Origin: Solea solea
Taxonomy: Eukaryota; Chordata; Actinopteri; Pleuronectiformes; Soleidae
Length of the DNA stretch: 64,000 bases
Direction: 5' to 3'
NCBI RefSeq assembly: GCF_958295425.1
Contig: NC_081144.1
Coordinates: 2,212,501 to 2,276,500 of the forward strand
The notes beneath the pieces were generated by a model that had not been told where the DNA came from, did no database searches, and worked only from the letters and a program-made list of their open reading frames with translations. Both the position numbers and the translations under genes were made by a program. Below, piece by piece: positions 1-11,880 of this stretch (positions are counted from its first letter, which is position 1; every line of letters starts with the position of its first letter).

Positions 1-1309
1 TTCAAACAATACAGTCTGCAGAGCTGGAACCAATGACATTTTCCACCGCTCATTTTATTTTAAATCTTCCTCTCTTTCTATCTCGTATTGATTGACACAC
101 ACACACACACACACACATACACACACAGTGAGTGTTTTATTAGCTGGTGGTTCCACAGGGTTGAGAAGGATGGACACTTTATGGATTATGAGGTCAGTTG
201 GGGTTCACGCTGGTATAAATGGGGTCAAACTGTGAATGCAGGCCACCAACATGAATATTGGGTAATTGAATCATGCACACTTCATTATTGTTAATAAAGT
301 TATCCTCTATAAATGGGTGTAAATATAATTTATCTTCTCTTAAATCATCCATCCATATGGGGTTAGTTTGACAGGTCAGATCACGTTACCGACATAAATC
401 TATGTGGAGGCATTTTTTGCTGGGTAGTTTTCATCATCAGATCTTCTTACCTGTATGAGTCTGAACACACATGACACCGTACCTTTAATGATCTTAAAAA
501 CGCTCTTCGTAAAAGCAGAACGCTGAGAAGGTAGCACAGATCGACGGATCTAACCCTAACCCAGGGTGTTTCAACAAAGTAGCATGTCCAGAAAAGCACT
601 ATATTAATATAAACCATTTAATAACATTGTACTCCAATGTGGGGGAAAGAAAGTACTACATACTCTCTATCTCTCTTGTTGCTTCAATACGAATTTAAAA
701 TATGGGAAACAATCTTTCTATGATGTTCTGCACCAAAATGTTATTGTATATTGTTATTGTAAAATAAAACAAACACTGTGATATGTCTTTACTTTTCTGT
801 GTATGGATCTTTTCCCCAACAGTAACCATCCTTTTTAAACATTTATTTCTATTTCCCCTTATTAAATTCCAACAGTCCCAAGTTTAACAATAATTCTTCA
901 TCAGCATCTCATGGTAATACTACAAACGCCAACTAATGACTCTTCCCAGACCAGATCATTAAAGTCCCTGCAAACAGATGGAATGTGTTCTCCCGAGGCG
1001 CCGCAGGAGAAATGACTTTCCTTTCCACTAATGATCACAATGACAACAGTGTCTGGAGGAGGTGAAAATGCAGGAGGTGCAGCTGAAGGGGACAAAGAAG
1101 TAAAACAGGAGATTATACTCAGTGCGTGGTCATTTCTTCACACACATCACAGAAGTCTTCAGAAGGATTTGGATGTAATTAACAGGAGTTGAAGATGAGG
1201 GTGTTAAAGTGTCTTATTATTCTCTTTAGTTTGTGTAAGAGACAAAAAACCCACTTTGGTTCAGTTTACTGAAACTTCAGTTTAAATCTGAATTCCCACA
1301 TAGAAAGGT
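1..1309. other. Non-coding stretch, no gene recognised
   Basis: AT-rich intergenic or intronic sequence. Apart from the CA repeat near its start I see no ORF with recognisable protein features and no convincing exon with both splice sites. The small ORFs at 88-294 and 901-1095 encode low-complexity or unremarkable peptides. Confidence 0.5.
94..127. repeat. (CA)n microsatellite
   Basis: Dinucleotide CA tract with one CATA interruption, read directly from the sequence. Typical of fish intergenic DNA. Confidence 0.9.
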
Positions 1310-1700
1310 CCGGTTCTCAGTTGAAACACAAGACTGACCCGTCCAAACCGCACTGGGAAAACGCAGCCTTGGCCTTTCCTATGCGCGCATTCACATCCTG
1401 GTCTGCCCCTCCATCATTACTGATGACGCTCCCGAGATAAGTGAATTCCTTCACTGTCTCCAGCTCTGTTCCTCTGCAGCACACAGGTTTGGCCTTCCCA
1501 GCTGTTGTGACCCGCATTTCTTTTGTTTTTGTTGCGTTCATTGCCGGTCCTACTCGGTTCGAGTTCTAGTTTCACCATTTTCTCTCTCATCTGGCTGATA
1601 CTAGGGCTCAGATCTGCAAAGTCCAGGTCATCTAGCATATCCATCAGCGTCCACTGGATCCCTGTCCTTCCTAATTTTGTGGTCTCCCTCATTACCCAGT
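1310..1700 (-). pseudogene. Decayed non-LTR retrotransposon (LINE) reverse-transcriptase fragment
   Basis: Two overlapping minus-strand reading frames carry adjacent pieces of a LINE reverse transcriptase. The upstream one (1417-1692) reads GIQWTLMDMLDDLDFAD, which recalls the region around the catalytic FADD box of fish LINEs. Here the second Asp and the residues after it are lost. The downstream one (1317-1541) contains FTYLGSVISNDGG and RIGKAKAAFSQ, the conserved block after the RT core in RTE-like and related elements. The change of frame between the two and the damaged FADD box show an inactive fragment. Clade assignment is uncertain. Confidence 0.75.
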
Positions 1701-2470
1701 CTGGTGTGATTATGAAGAGCAGAGGGAGAGAAACACAGCGAGAGTATTCAGCATCGTCAGAACCTGACCTTGAAAATGGCTTGAATTTGTTTACATTTAA
1801 ATGTTATTCCAATATTTTAATTTTAAAGCGATTATACACTTACACCAACATACTGATGGATGTATTCAGTTTATGCCAATAAACCATCCTGAAAGTTACA
1901 CAGTGGACCTTTAATAACCTGAAGTAGACGCATGTCCTACCGGCCTCTTTACAAACTTTGCAAAGAATGACTCATTTCACCCTCAGTGATCCAAATTATA
2001 TTTATCCACTTCACAACAAACATCAGTTCATGTAAAGCAGCCTTAATCACTGACTTCATTCACTTAAATGTATTCAGTTTCCTCTTAATCACGATCGGGT
2101 CCATCATCTTTCTTTGTTCCCTGAGCTGAGCTCATTTCCCCCACACCAGCGTGTCTTTGTTGTGCTGCCGTGTTTCCATGAGACACATTTAAATGTCCCT
2201 CTCATGTCCAGAGTGGAGAGGCCGATAAGACTGCGGCTCGCTCGCAGCGAGGCCGGCGAATTAACAGCTCAGTGCTCTCAGCCGTCGACAAGGACGGAGG
2301 ACGCTGGCTGAAGTTAATTAGCAAAGGTGCCCTCATCTGTGAGATGTGACAAACTCATTAGGCTGAAAACACGCACATATTCATCATGAAAATGTGGCGA
2401 GGAGCCTTTGGTGTTGATCATCATTACAGGGCGAGTCCACAGCGGCATCAGGATGTGACAAACTGGAACA

Positions 2471-2506
2471 AACATGTCAGGGAGGTCCAGTTCTCCCTGA
2501 CATGTT
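2471..2506. repeat. Short perfect inverted repeat (hairpin)
   Basis: The arms 2471-2484 and 2493-2506 are perfect 14-bp complements around an 8-nt spacer. It lies in otherwise non-coding DNA; no function is evident. Confidence 0.8.
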
Positions 2507-3114
2507 CCAATTAATCTAAATAACTGTGGATGTTTCTGCGTTAAAGGTGGAAACACGCTGGCGGCACAGCGAACACCTTTGACTTGGTCCTTGTCACAGT
2601 TCTTGTGATGTCGCAGTGTGATTGACAGCTAGTACTGTCAGACAGGTGCACAAAGTGTGAGTCGACCTCTAGTGACGACACCCATTAGAATCTGAACTCC
2701 CATTTTGATTTGGTTGGAGTCATGTCAAGGTTCTGCAACTGGAAGTTTGCAAACTGGCATGAAATCCGCTTGTGTTTCAGTCTATTTATCTGTCTAGACG
2801 CACAGATGTATGTAGGGTAGTAATGTCTGGGACGGACAGACGTAAGACAGAGTGTAAATGCTACTTAAGTAAAAGAAAAAGAAGAAAGTATAATCACAGC
2901 AGATACCACCGTCAGTGCTCAGGTAACAATAAAAAGTCCCTAACTCACCAAATGAAAGGGCATAATTTTTCACTTTAGCTCAGTGGCTACTTTTGTTTCT
3001 GCCTCTGACCTGAAGTGCAGTAAAGCTGCTGGAGTCGTGTGCTTTTTGTGTCGATTGTCCATTGATCTGTTTGGCCTAATCCTGCTGAACAGCTCAGGGT
3101 CGGAGCGGAAAGAC

Positions 3115-3161
3115 TTCCTCCTCCTCCTCCTCCTCCTCCTCCTCCTCCTCCTCCTCCTCCC
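3115..3161. repeat. (CTC)n trinucleotide microsatellite
   Basis: About fifteen uninterrupted CTC units. It generates a spurious poly-Leu ORF on the plus strand. Confidence 0.92.
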
Positions 3162-5881
3162 ATGATATCACATAGAGTGAACTGACTTTCAACATCCCAC
3201 GAGGAAAGTTCAGAAATGTTGACAGTGTCACTGAGTGTGTGTGTGAGTCACACTATGACGTGATTACATCCCTGCAGGACAAATATGACACGTGCAGTCG
3301 GGGGGAAACACTTATAATTTACACCTTAACAGTGAAAGGAAGTTTCAGTAAATCTGATCAGAAAACAAACATTTGCTTTTTATCTCTTGGCTCAGGGATG
3401 AAGCAGATGCAGCAGATGAGCTGTCAGAGTCCTGCAGCGATTAGCCACGCTTTAAATCAAACGGGCTCAGCGTCTCTCCAGATGAATATAAAACACTGTT
3501 TTTATTTGCTGTGGAGATAAAAGGCCAACACATGAAGGATTAGAGCAGGAGCACGCAGCTCTGTCCAATTTATAAGCGTCTATAAAACACACTTTTACAA
3601 TCCAACGTCCTGCTCTAGAATACATAAATAAAGTCCGTACAGATGTGTTTGTTTGCTGTGTTCGGGTTCACTTGACAGTGTAAGATGATAAACTACCAAT
3701 TCCATTCATTTATACATATATATATACAGTATATTGTATAGAATAACTTTATCACCAATGATTATAGCGAGTAAAGAGTTTCCAGCCCACGCTGCCTCTG
3801 TAACGACGTAAACAACTGTGTAATGGAATCCTATTCATCATATATACACCGTCTGTTCTGTTATTTGTGCCTTTGAGTGATTATTTAAAGCTGCGCAGAA
3901 ACAACATTATAATTTGAGCACTACATCATGTGGCGTTGTGTGTCGAGGGTGAAAGGTGGAGCCAACGTCATCTGTAACCGCAGCTCTGCACGGGCTTTTC
4001 ATGTCTCTTTTCTCTTTGAAATCTTTATTGTATCTGTATCTAATCTGTAAACCTAACATTACAGATTACATACATTTTTTTTTTTACATATTTTGAAGCC
4101 AATGTGGAAGTGTATGAAATCTGCATTATTGTGAGTGGCCATCAGGGGGCGACTACACCGGTTTACACCAGAGTCTATTCTTCTCCAAAATTAGAGGATA
4201 TTTAGTCAGATTTCAGTCTACATATCTGGACCTTTCCAAAAATTGTGGGTGCCTATAGATTATCTGGCCATATAATCCTGTAGTGTGAGGGATTAACAGA
4301 CACGAGTTGTCCGGATTTTCATAAGTAATAATCATGTTTGATATTTACGACTGACCAAACAAAGGCTGCGTACTTTTGTTTAGATGCGTAACTTAAGTTG
4401 ATTCCGTCTTCTCGGCCATGACTTTATCTGCAGTTTATCAGCACAAGACTCGGCACACACACACAACAGCTTCTAACTGACGATGTCAGTCTGTGTTTTC
4501 TGAGGATTAAAACAATGAAAATCTTTTTTTAAATCAAGTCAGATTTGAAAATCCTCTCATGTGGGACAGGCTTAACTTGATTTATAACATCACAACATCA
4601 TATTTCTGTTTTGTTCCCGTCCAGCTTACCTGAAAGATATTCAGGTGGTTGCTACATTAACAACACAAGTTACACTGTTGCCTTAGATATCTCAAGAAAT
4701 GTTCAATTCTTGTACTCAAAAGAGACTTTTGAGGGAAGAAAATGTCCCTGTAAATGAATGTAGACACTGACCCAAAAATAAATAAACTAAGGTCCTCAAA
4801 AAGGTCCCTGTCTTATAAATATCCTCTTTAGCCAAAACTCAATGCATCATTTTTAAGCATTATTTTATTTTATGATAAAACATGGGGTTTTTCGTTATTC
4901 AAACAGATCACTATGAAAAACATGTTGTTAAATTTAGTGGCATTTAAATAAAACAAACATTAAATGATTCATATTCTGCTTCTTTATCTTCTTTCCTCAT
5001 CGCTGCCTTGGTATTTGACAGCAAATGCGTTATTTAAAAACATGTCATATTAAAGGTGTTTGATCAATATTAGACTGTCTGTGTGGTGAATGATAATCAC
5101 TGTCCACTAGAGGGCAGACTGTCACTGTGCTGAGCTCAACTATTTACTTTTTAAATATCAGTTAATTTGTATATATTTCTAAAACCTAATCCAAATTTTT
5201 TAAAACCTTTTTTAATTTTTTTACTGAAAACTTCACTTTATACAGAATTGTTTTTTATTTCATTTTAGTCCTTTTACCCTTTTTTTTAAACAGTTTGTTA
5301 TGGATTGTCATTTTTCAACTTTTATTGATTTTCATTTTATTGTATTGGTTTCTATACGCAATTCTGTGTTGTTTATTTGAAGTGTTCCTGTATAGTGTGT
5401 GTGTGTTTTATATTTGTAATAACTAGATATATACTTTCAAAATAAAAGTTTTGATATGGAATGATAAATAGCTCACATTATAAAAGTATTTGTGATGCAA
5501 AATGATTCTAAAAACATACAGAAATAACTCATAACTTGATATCATAGAAATTAATTGTGGGCGGGGCCACGAGTTTGAGACCTCTGCAGTAGATCTTCGA
5601 GGCCCATGAGGTTTATATTTTTTCATATTTTCACGGACGTCTTGTTTTCTTCAGTTCGACGGATATCGCGATGTTTATCGCTATATGATTGCGTCACAAT
5701 ACATCAAGTATCATCATTGCATTGTGATATTAATGCTATCGCTTATTGTGACCTGAGAGACATGTGGGTGAAAGAGTTTGTCCTCTCAGGACTCAGGAGC
5801 AGAGACGCTGACTCTCCCTCATTAACTACTTCTGGGAACATTTAGTTTTCATGGTGATGTGGCTGAGCTGAAACATCTCAT

Positions 5882-5929
5882 TACACACACACACACACAG
5901 ACACACACAGACAGGCAGACAGACAGACA
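5882..5929. repeat. (CA)n followed by (CAGA)n microsatellite
   Basis: A CA tract grades into ACAG/GACA tetranucleotides, read directly from the sequence. Confidence 0.85.
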
Positions 5930-6066
5930 TCAGCAGAGACATGTGGTTAAAAATGGTCTAAAAACAACATTCATCCACTTCATCAACATCAACTAATAAT
6001 TACATGAAATGTGTGATGACTAATACAGAGATGTAGACGTGAACTGCATGACTTGAAGTCTTAATG

Positions 6067-6084
6067 AGTGTGTGTGTGTGTGTG
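6067..6084. repeat. (TG)n microsatellite
   Basis: Short pure TG tract. Confidence 0.85.
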
Positions 6085-6310
6085 GTGGAAACAGCACCAC
6101 CTACAGGTGGATGGTCACATAAAAAAATAATTAAGTCAATAATTAACAAACAACAAGTCATTAACTACAAAAAATAGAACCAGCCCCTGCCTGACTCCTG
6201 ACAGTGCTGTGGTCCTTCCTGCACTGATAGACAGGGGGCAGCACTGCTCTGCTAATACTGTGCTGAAGCTTCACAGCCTGGAGACAGAAAACTGGGACAT
6301 TATGTTCTGA

Positions 6311-6343
<33 letters not shown>
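6311..6343. repeat. (AC)n microsatellite
   Basis: Uninterrupted AC tract of about 16 units. Confidence 0.9.
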
Positions 6344-6345
<2 letters not shown>

Positions 6346-7023
6346 CAGGAATCCAAACAATACCGTCAGTGAGAATTCATGTTGTGAACAGAAATACAGT
6401 TTATACAAATATTTAATCTCATGTACTTTCAATAATGCTGTTTATTAATAAAGTGAATGATGTACAGTATAAAACACCAGTTTACACTGTTCCTCTAATT
6501 ACCTGGGAATTCTCCAGGTAAACAAAGGTGTTTTTGTGTGAAACAGGAGTTGTAAAACTCTTCTTTTTTTCCCCGTAAAGGGCAATTGCAGGTTTTTATA
6601 AACCGTACTAAATGATTGAGCTCATGTGTTTCATCTGCACCTGTTTTTGTGTCTCTCTTCATTAACATGGTCTCCGCCTCTGGGCAGAAGAAAGTCTAAT
6701 TATTATTTAAAGTATTTTCTCTTTTCTCTCGATACTTATGTTTTTGTATTATATTTTCATGACCAGCTTATCTGCGTTTACATCCTCCATGTTGTTATAT
6801 ATCTTTTTACTTCACTGGTTTTGTTTTCTTATTGACTTTATTTTTCTGTGTTTCCTCATCTCATGTTTTTATGACGTTCCCTCAGTTTTGTCTCCGTTTC
6901 TTTTGTTTTAACGACTCGATGTGCAGACGTTACGGCGGCTGATGAATGAATGAATGAGTGTTTTTTTCCTTATTTCAGGCACTTGCATCACTTATATCTC
7001 CTGGTATGAAAAGTGCTGTATAT

Positions 7024-7097
7024 CAGTGGTTCTTAAACCTTTTACACCAAGTACCACCTAAGAAAATATCACACGTACCACAGTTTGAGAACCATGG
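7024..7097. mobile_element. 74-bp hAT-like MITE
   Basis: The element begins CAGTGGTTCTTAAACC and ends with an imperfect inverted copy, GTTTGAGAACCATGG. The flanks CTGTATAT (7016-7023) and CTGTATAA (7098-7105) agree at 7 of 8 positions, as expected for an old hAT 8-bp target duplication. The interior has the ACCAC/GTACCAC words of the widespread teleost repeat with this terminus. It is too short to code for anything. Confidence 0.65.
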
Positions 7098-7105
7098 CTG
7101 TATAA

Positions 7106-8980
7106 GTAAAGCCTGATTGATAAATTGAAGTCAAAAGGTGTCTCAGATTCTTGGAGTTTGTTCAACTTTCAACCTCCCGAGACTTGGTCTAATAAATCCT
7201 TCTGCGTCCCTGGACATTTTTAGAAGTTTCTTTGTCTGTGTTGATGCAAATAGCTATTTTGGGATGAATTTTGATATTTCATGATATTCTTTAATACACT
7301 GTGGGAACAGTGTCCCATTTTCTGTGCCATTGACTCCCAATGAAAATGCATTATTTTTTTTAATACACTGCCATTTCAATTACATTTGTATTTTTATTAT
7401 TAGTTGTATTGTAATGTTATGTTTCATTGTTTTCCACAAGGTGGAGTTATTTTTTTATGTAATGACTATATTTGAAATATGAATATTTGTTATTGTAAAT
7501 GGTAATGACTTAAGTTAATAATGGTATTTATAAAAAAAATGGAAAAATCCATTGATACTGTATATAATGTTTCTATGGCAGTATTTAATAGAGTTTGCAA
7601 CGACAACAAAAAAAGGATCATGTGCTAATTTTTGACTCTCCCAGGCTGAGATAATCCTAAAAAAAAATAATAAACTTTTGTTTTTTGTTTTTTTTAAATA
7701 AAAATGTCAGTTTACAAAATTTTACAAAATTTAGAGTTTAAGGGGGTTACATTTTTTTAAAAAAAAAGCATTAATATCTGTTATCACAGTCAGGACTAAA
7801 GTTAATGATGGGATTCATAAAATCCATAGGCAGTAGAGCTTTTGTGTTTCTTTGTTGGAAGACAGTTAACACTTAAGGGTTAAATAATGTGCTTTAGCTT
7901 CTCCACCTCCTTTTAAAGCTTTAAACATTATAAGTTAAATTCTGCTTTTTCCTTACACTTCAACTATTGCAACTTTACCTTGAAGGATTTTCTCACATGA
8001 GCTGTGGCTTTTTTATGTTTAATAATTCATCTGGACTTTTCTGATTTAGTCTTTTATTATAAGTTATTGTTATTATTAGAATAGAATAGAATAGAAATAC
8101 TTTATTCATCCCCATTCATTATTCTGAACCCGAGGTTCAGTTGTTTCTCTTGGTTTTAGACTGGCCTCATGTTTTGTGGAGTTTATTTGTTTTTGCGTCT
8201 GCCTTTGTTTTCGTGTCTTGTTCTTTATGTCTGTGTGTGTGTTTGTTTTTCCTCCTGATTTACTTTGTTGTTTTCGCTCCTGTTTCCTTGTCTTGTTTTA
8301 CTTTGTGTCTCTGTTTAATTTCCCTCCTCTGCGACTGTCTCCATTTGTCAGTGGATTTGTTCTTCATTATCTGCTCAAGGCTTGTTTTGTTTTGTTCAGT
8401 GTTGTTTTTTAATAACTCCTTTTGTCCATCATAGCCTTGAATTTGGACCTTTTTGCAAAAACCTAACATTTTCAGCCTTTTCACTTTATTCAGGTCAGAA
8501 TAACATAAACACAAATTGAGTCGCCTGAATTATAATCTAATGAACGTGAGGACATGCGGATGACACAGTGTAATCTGATTTTGTTTTTCCTGCTGTGTCA
8601 TCCTCAGTGGAGAGATTACTGATGAGCATCATCCAGGCCAGGCTGGGCCGGGCCAAGTCAGGCTGGGCTATGTTGAGGCAGAGTGCGTCCACGGCTTGTT
8701 CTCACAGCAGATTAAAGGCCTGTGGATTATAGGATTAGGCACAGTCATATACACCTGTGTACACTGGCAGCTTTAGTGTGGGTGAGACAAACACCAGAGA
8801 CAGAAAAGTGACCTGAGTGAGAGGAGAAGCAGGTCACACTCTGCTGCACCATGAGTCAGCAACTTTAATAATACTGACTTAATAATGACGACTAGGTCTG
8901 ATAATTAACATCCGGGACATTTATAACACAAGGAACCAATCCAATAGTTTTTGTAGCCTTAGAATAAACCTTTTATTTTA
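7106..8980. other. Non-coding stretch, no gene recognised
   Basis: AT-rich DNA with several A/T homopolymers. Near 8,080-8,112 a run of AATAG pentamers followed by TACTTTATTCATCCCC looks like the 3' tail of a LINE or SINE of the type common in fish, but it is too short to assign. The Phe/Leu/Val-rich ORFs at 8,141-8,434 reflect T-rich composition rather than a gene. Confidence 0.45.
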
Positions 8981-9089
8981 CGGTGTTGTGATGTAAAAAA
9001 GTTCAAATTCTTTGTTACTGTACCAACATTTATTGTCTTTGTTACTCGTTACAACCAAATAAAATCAGAAGAAGAAGAAGAGTTGGTTT
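8981..9089. mobile_element. Partial copy of a hAT-like non-autonomous repeat (family 1)
   Basis: Starts CGGTGTTGTGATGTAA and runs to the AAATAAAATCAGAAGAAG block. This matches the left half of the fuller copy beginning at 9165. Other copies of the family are at 11,348 and about 42,405. Confidence 0.65.
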
Positions 9090-9164
9090 TGTGTTTTTAG
9101 CCTAGAAATACACATGTCACTTGTTTATATCGCAAGACAATCGCAATATATATTTGAATATCAC

Positions 9165-9608
9165 CAGTGTTGTAATGTAACAAAGTACAAATACTTAGTT
9201 ACTGTACTCAAGAACAAAATTCACATATGTATACTTTACTTTATGTATACTTTAGTAACTTTTACTCCATTACATTTCCTCTGTCTTTGTTACTCCTTAC
9301 TCCCAAATAAAATCAGAAGAAGAGTTGGTATTATGGTCTGTATTCATATAGCTTCTCTAGTCTTGATGATCGCTCATATCCATTCACACGCTGCAACATG
9401 GGGTTAAGTGTCTTGCTCAAGGACACATGTAGACTGGCAGTGCCAAGAATTGAACCCACAACCTTCCACTTAAAAGACAACTCACCCTACCACTGAGCCA
9501 CCACGGATCTCTCCTCTCTCCTCACCTTTTAAATACTTTTGATACTTAAGTACAGTAAATGTCATATACTTTAAGTAACTTTTTACTTAAGTAATATTAT
9601 TAAAAAAA
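9165..9608. mobile_element. hAT-like non-autonomous repeat (family 1), right end truncated
   Basis: Begins CAGTGTTGTAATGTAAC and continues through the shared landmarks AAATAAAATCAGAAGA, TTGGTATTATGGTCTGTA, GAATTGAACCCACAACCTTCC, CACTGAGCCACCA and the TACTTAAGTACAGTAAATGTCA block. Copies at 11.35 and 42.4 kb share these in the same order. The terminal inverted end seen in those copies (ACAAGACTG or ACAAGGCTG) is missing here. Confidence 0.7.
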
Positions 9609-9734
9609 AGTGAATGTGTGACCTCATTAAAAACACATTCAACTGAAAGAGAGGGATGAACTGATGAAGTCTTCCATTCACAGTTCATGCACCTGCAAGA
9701 GAAGATTAAGAATGACAGAACAGAACGTACTGTT

Positions 9735-9736
<2 letters not shown>

Positions 9737-9773
<37 letters not shown>
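9737..9773. repeat. (GT)n microsatellite
   Basis: Uninterrupted GT tract of about 18 units. Confidence 0.92.
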
Positions 9774-9775
<2 letters not shown>

Positions 9776-10194
9776 CCACGTGCCGCCCTGAAACAAGGCA
9801 GCACCACACAGTAGAAGTGGGTCAGCACGTCTGACACACAGCATCAGCAGCAGCTCTCTGCAGCTTGTTTGTCTGGGATGAGCCACGTGTGAAGTTACTG
9901 TCTTTAAAGGAATAGTTTCACATTTTGCGTTTTCTTGATTAGACTGAAATGTGACGACGATGTAAACCTTGTGTTTGTCTGTCAGGGATGTGATCGCCCT
10001 GTCTGTTCTGATACTTAATAGACTCCTTTCCCAACATACTGATGTCGCCTCTTGGCCATTCAGGTCTCTCTTGAAGAAGAAATTTAATCTCAAGGGACTT
10101 GCTGGTAAAATAAAGTCTTAAATGAACGATGGGCCAAAATCGGGATGGTGAACAGACATGAATGTGAATTCTGAAACTTTAGTATTATCAGTCC

Positions 10195-10625
10195 AATGCA
10201 GCTTTCAACGACACGGTCCCTGCACGACTCGCCTCTACATGGTTTGGTATGGTTTTTCGTGACAAGAACCTCCTCAACGTGGGCGGAGTCATCCCAGCAC
10301 AGCTGCATGAAACTGCTGTGACACAAACACACAAACTAGTGACTTGTAAAGCAGTTGTTTTCAGTGTAACTGAATCATGACACAGTCACTGGACTGAAAT
10401 ACAGCGGCAGGGTTTGTGATGCCGCTCCGTGTCGCTAAATACACCAGACTCCTCTGTTAAATATTAAGATGTCAGACATTTCATTTGCTAAATGTTGGAG
10501 ATTAACGCACGTTTTCAGGATTTTTTAAGTCTTTTTAATTGATCTACAGTTCGGCATTCGCTTCTGCGCTCATGACTCTTCAGTGACGACACTCTGACCA
10601 ATCAGTGGCCAGCAGTCATTTGACC
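10195..10625. repeat. Degenerate dispersed repeat (family 2), reverse orientation
   Basis: Contains CTGACCAATCAGTGGCC, the reverse complement of the GGCCACTGATTGGTCAG block in the repeat at about 33.13-33.34 kb. It also has the GTTTGGTATGG and ACCTCCTCAACG words typical of a common teleost MITE. Ends are not defined. A direct duplication of TTTGACCGTAG lies at about 10,619-10,641. Confidence 0.5.
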
Positions 10626-10641
10626 GTAGTTTGACCGTAGT

Positions 10642-11347
10642 TTGAATGCAGCAGACTTCTTATATCTAAAATATACACACATACGGCTTTATTGTACAGA
10701 TCTTTGGTACGACCACGTTGTTTTTCAAAGTGCATCACAAACAAAACCCGATAGAATCCCCACAGCTACAAAAGGTGTCTTCTGCCAGAACCTTCAATTC
10801 AATACTTCTGTTTGTCTATGACTTTGTTTTTGTTTTTTTTATTATAAATCTGATAAAGCACAGAGATCTGTATGTGGCAAGGTTGTTTTTCCCACTCGTG
10901 TCAGACAAGAATAGCCTGATATACACTCCACACTGACAAAAACATAGAAGACGGCATCATTCACGTCCGTGCCTCCTTTCACCAAATGAGTCATTAAAAA
11001 CATACTTGAAATACTTTGATGTCGCCATTAGAGAACACGGCGATTTGTTAAAAAGACGCATAAAAGGCATCAACTTTGATCAATACTTCTTTTATGAGCC
11101 CACAGAAAGAGGACAAAAAATAATCCATTAGCACATTAAGAGCTTTATTTATTTTCCAGGGCAAGAAAAGAAACAAGTTACAAAGTCTCACATATTAAAT
11201 AACACATGTCTGAAAGTACAGGACCTAATGGACGGAAACTGCAACATTAGATTATTTGATTGTGAGACTAATAAAGGACACACTGTACAGTCCCCACCTG
11301 TATGTATCTATAGATATATATCTATAGATGAATGCTGTACTTAGGTG
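10642..11347. other. Non-coding stretch, no gene recognised
   Basis: AT-rich DNA with a small palindromic TATCTATAGATA cluster near 11,300-11,330. No credible ORF. Confidence 0.45.
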
Positions 11348-11749
11348 CAGTAACAAAGTATTTGTGTATATATATACATATATAGAGAGAGAGTTGGTAT
11401 TATGGTCTGTATTTATATAGAGCTTTTTTAGTCTTGATGAGTGCTACAGTTTTCACCCATTCACACGCTTCAACATGGAGGTTAAGACGAGCAGAGCCAG
11501 AAATTGAACCCACAACCTTCCAGTTCAAAGACAACTCTCCGACCACAGAGCCACCATGGCTCAATTTTAACTTAGTAAAGTACTTTTACTTCTAAAACCG
11601 AATGACTTCATACTTAAGTACAGTAAATGTCATAAACTTTAAGACTTTTACATAAGTAATAATATTTTTTTTTTTAAAAGTGACTTAACTTCTACCAAAG
11701 TCATTTTCTGATAAGATACTTTTACATTTAGGTACATTATACAAGACTG
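11348..11749. mobile_element. hAT-like non-autonomous repeat (family 1), near complete
   Basis: Left end CAGTAACAAAGTATTTG. The right end GGTACATTATACAAGACTG is an inverted match to the family left end CAGTGTTGTAATGTAAC. Between them are the shared landmarks GGTATTATGGTCTGTATTTA, GAACCCACAACCTTCCAG and GAGCCACCATGGCTCAAT. No long ORF, so it is non-autonomous. Confidence 0.7.
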
Positions 11750-11843
11750 CATATCACAGTATAGCGAGAGCCATTTGACAGGCTGCTGAAGACAGTGAGT
11801 GTGTGTGTGTGTGAGCAGCAGTCAGCATACATTAACACATATT

Positions 11844-11880
11844 GGGAGGGAGGGAGGGAGGGAGGGAGGGAGGGAGGGAG
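11844..11880. repeat. (GGGA)n microsatellite
   Basis: About nine GGGA/GGAG units in a row, read directly from the sequence. Confidence 0.9.

Larger units (their letters stand above)
1701..7015. other. Non-coding stretch with microsatellites, no gene recognised
   Basis: No ORF here has recognisable domains. The longest ones encode low-complexity peptides, for example poly-Leu from the CTC repeat. Contents are a short perfect inverted repeat near 2.47 kb, a CTC tract, several CA/TG tracts and AT-rich DNA. The segment near 5,560-5,590 ends in GAGTTTGAGACCTCTG, which resembles the end of a hAT-like element, but I could not define its other end. Confidence 0.5.

Noticed and set aside
9587..10093. 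168-codon minus-strand ORF
   Set aside because: It runs through the (GT)n tract (His-Thr repeats) and part of a transposon-like repeat. No protein-like features outside these.
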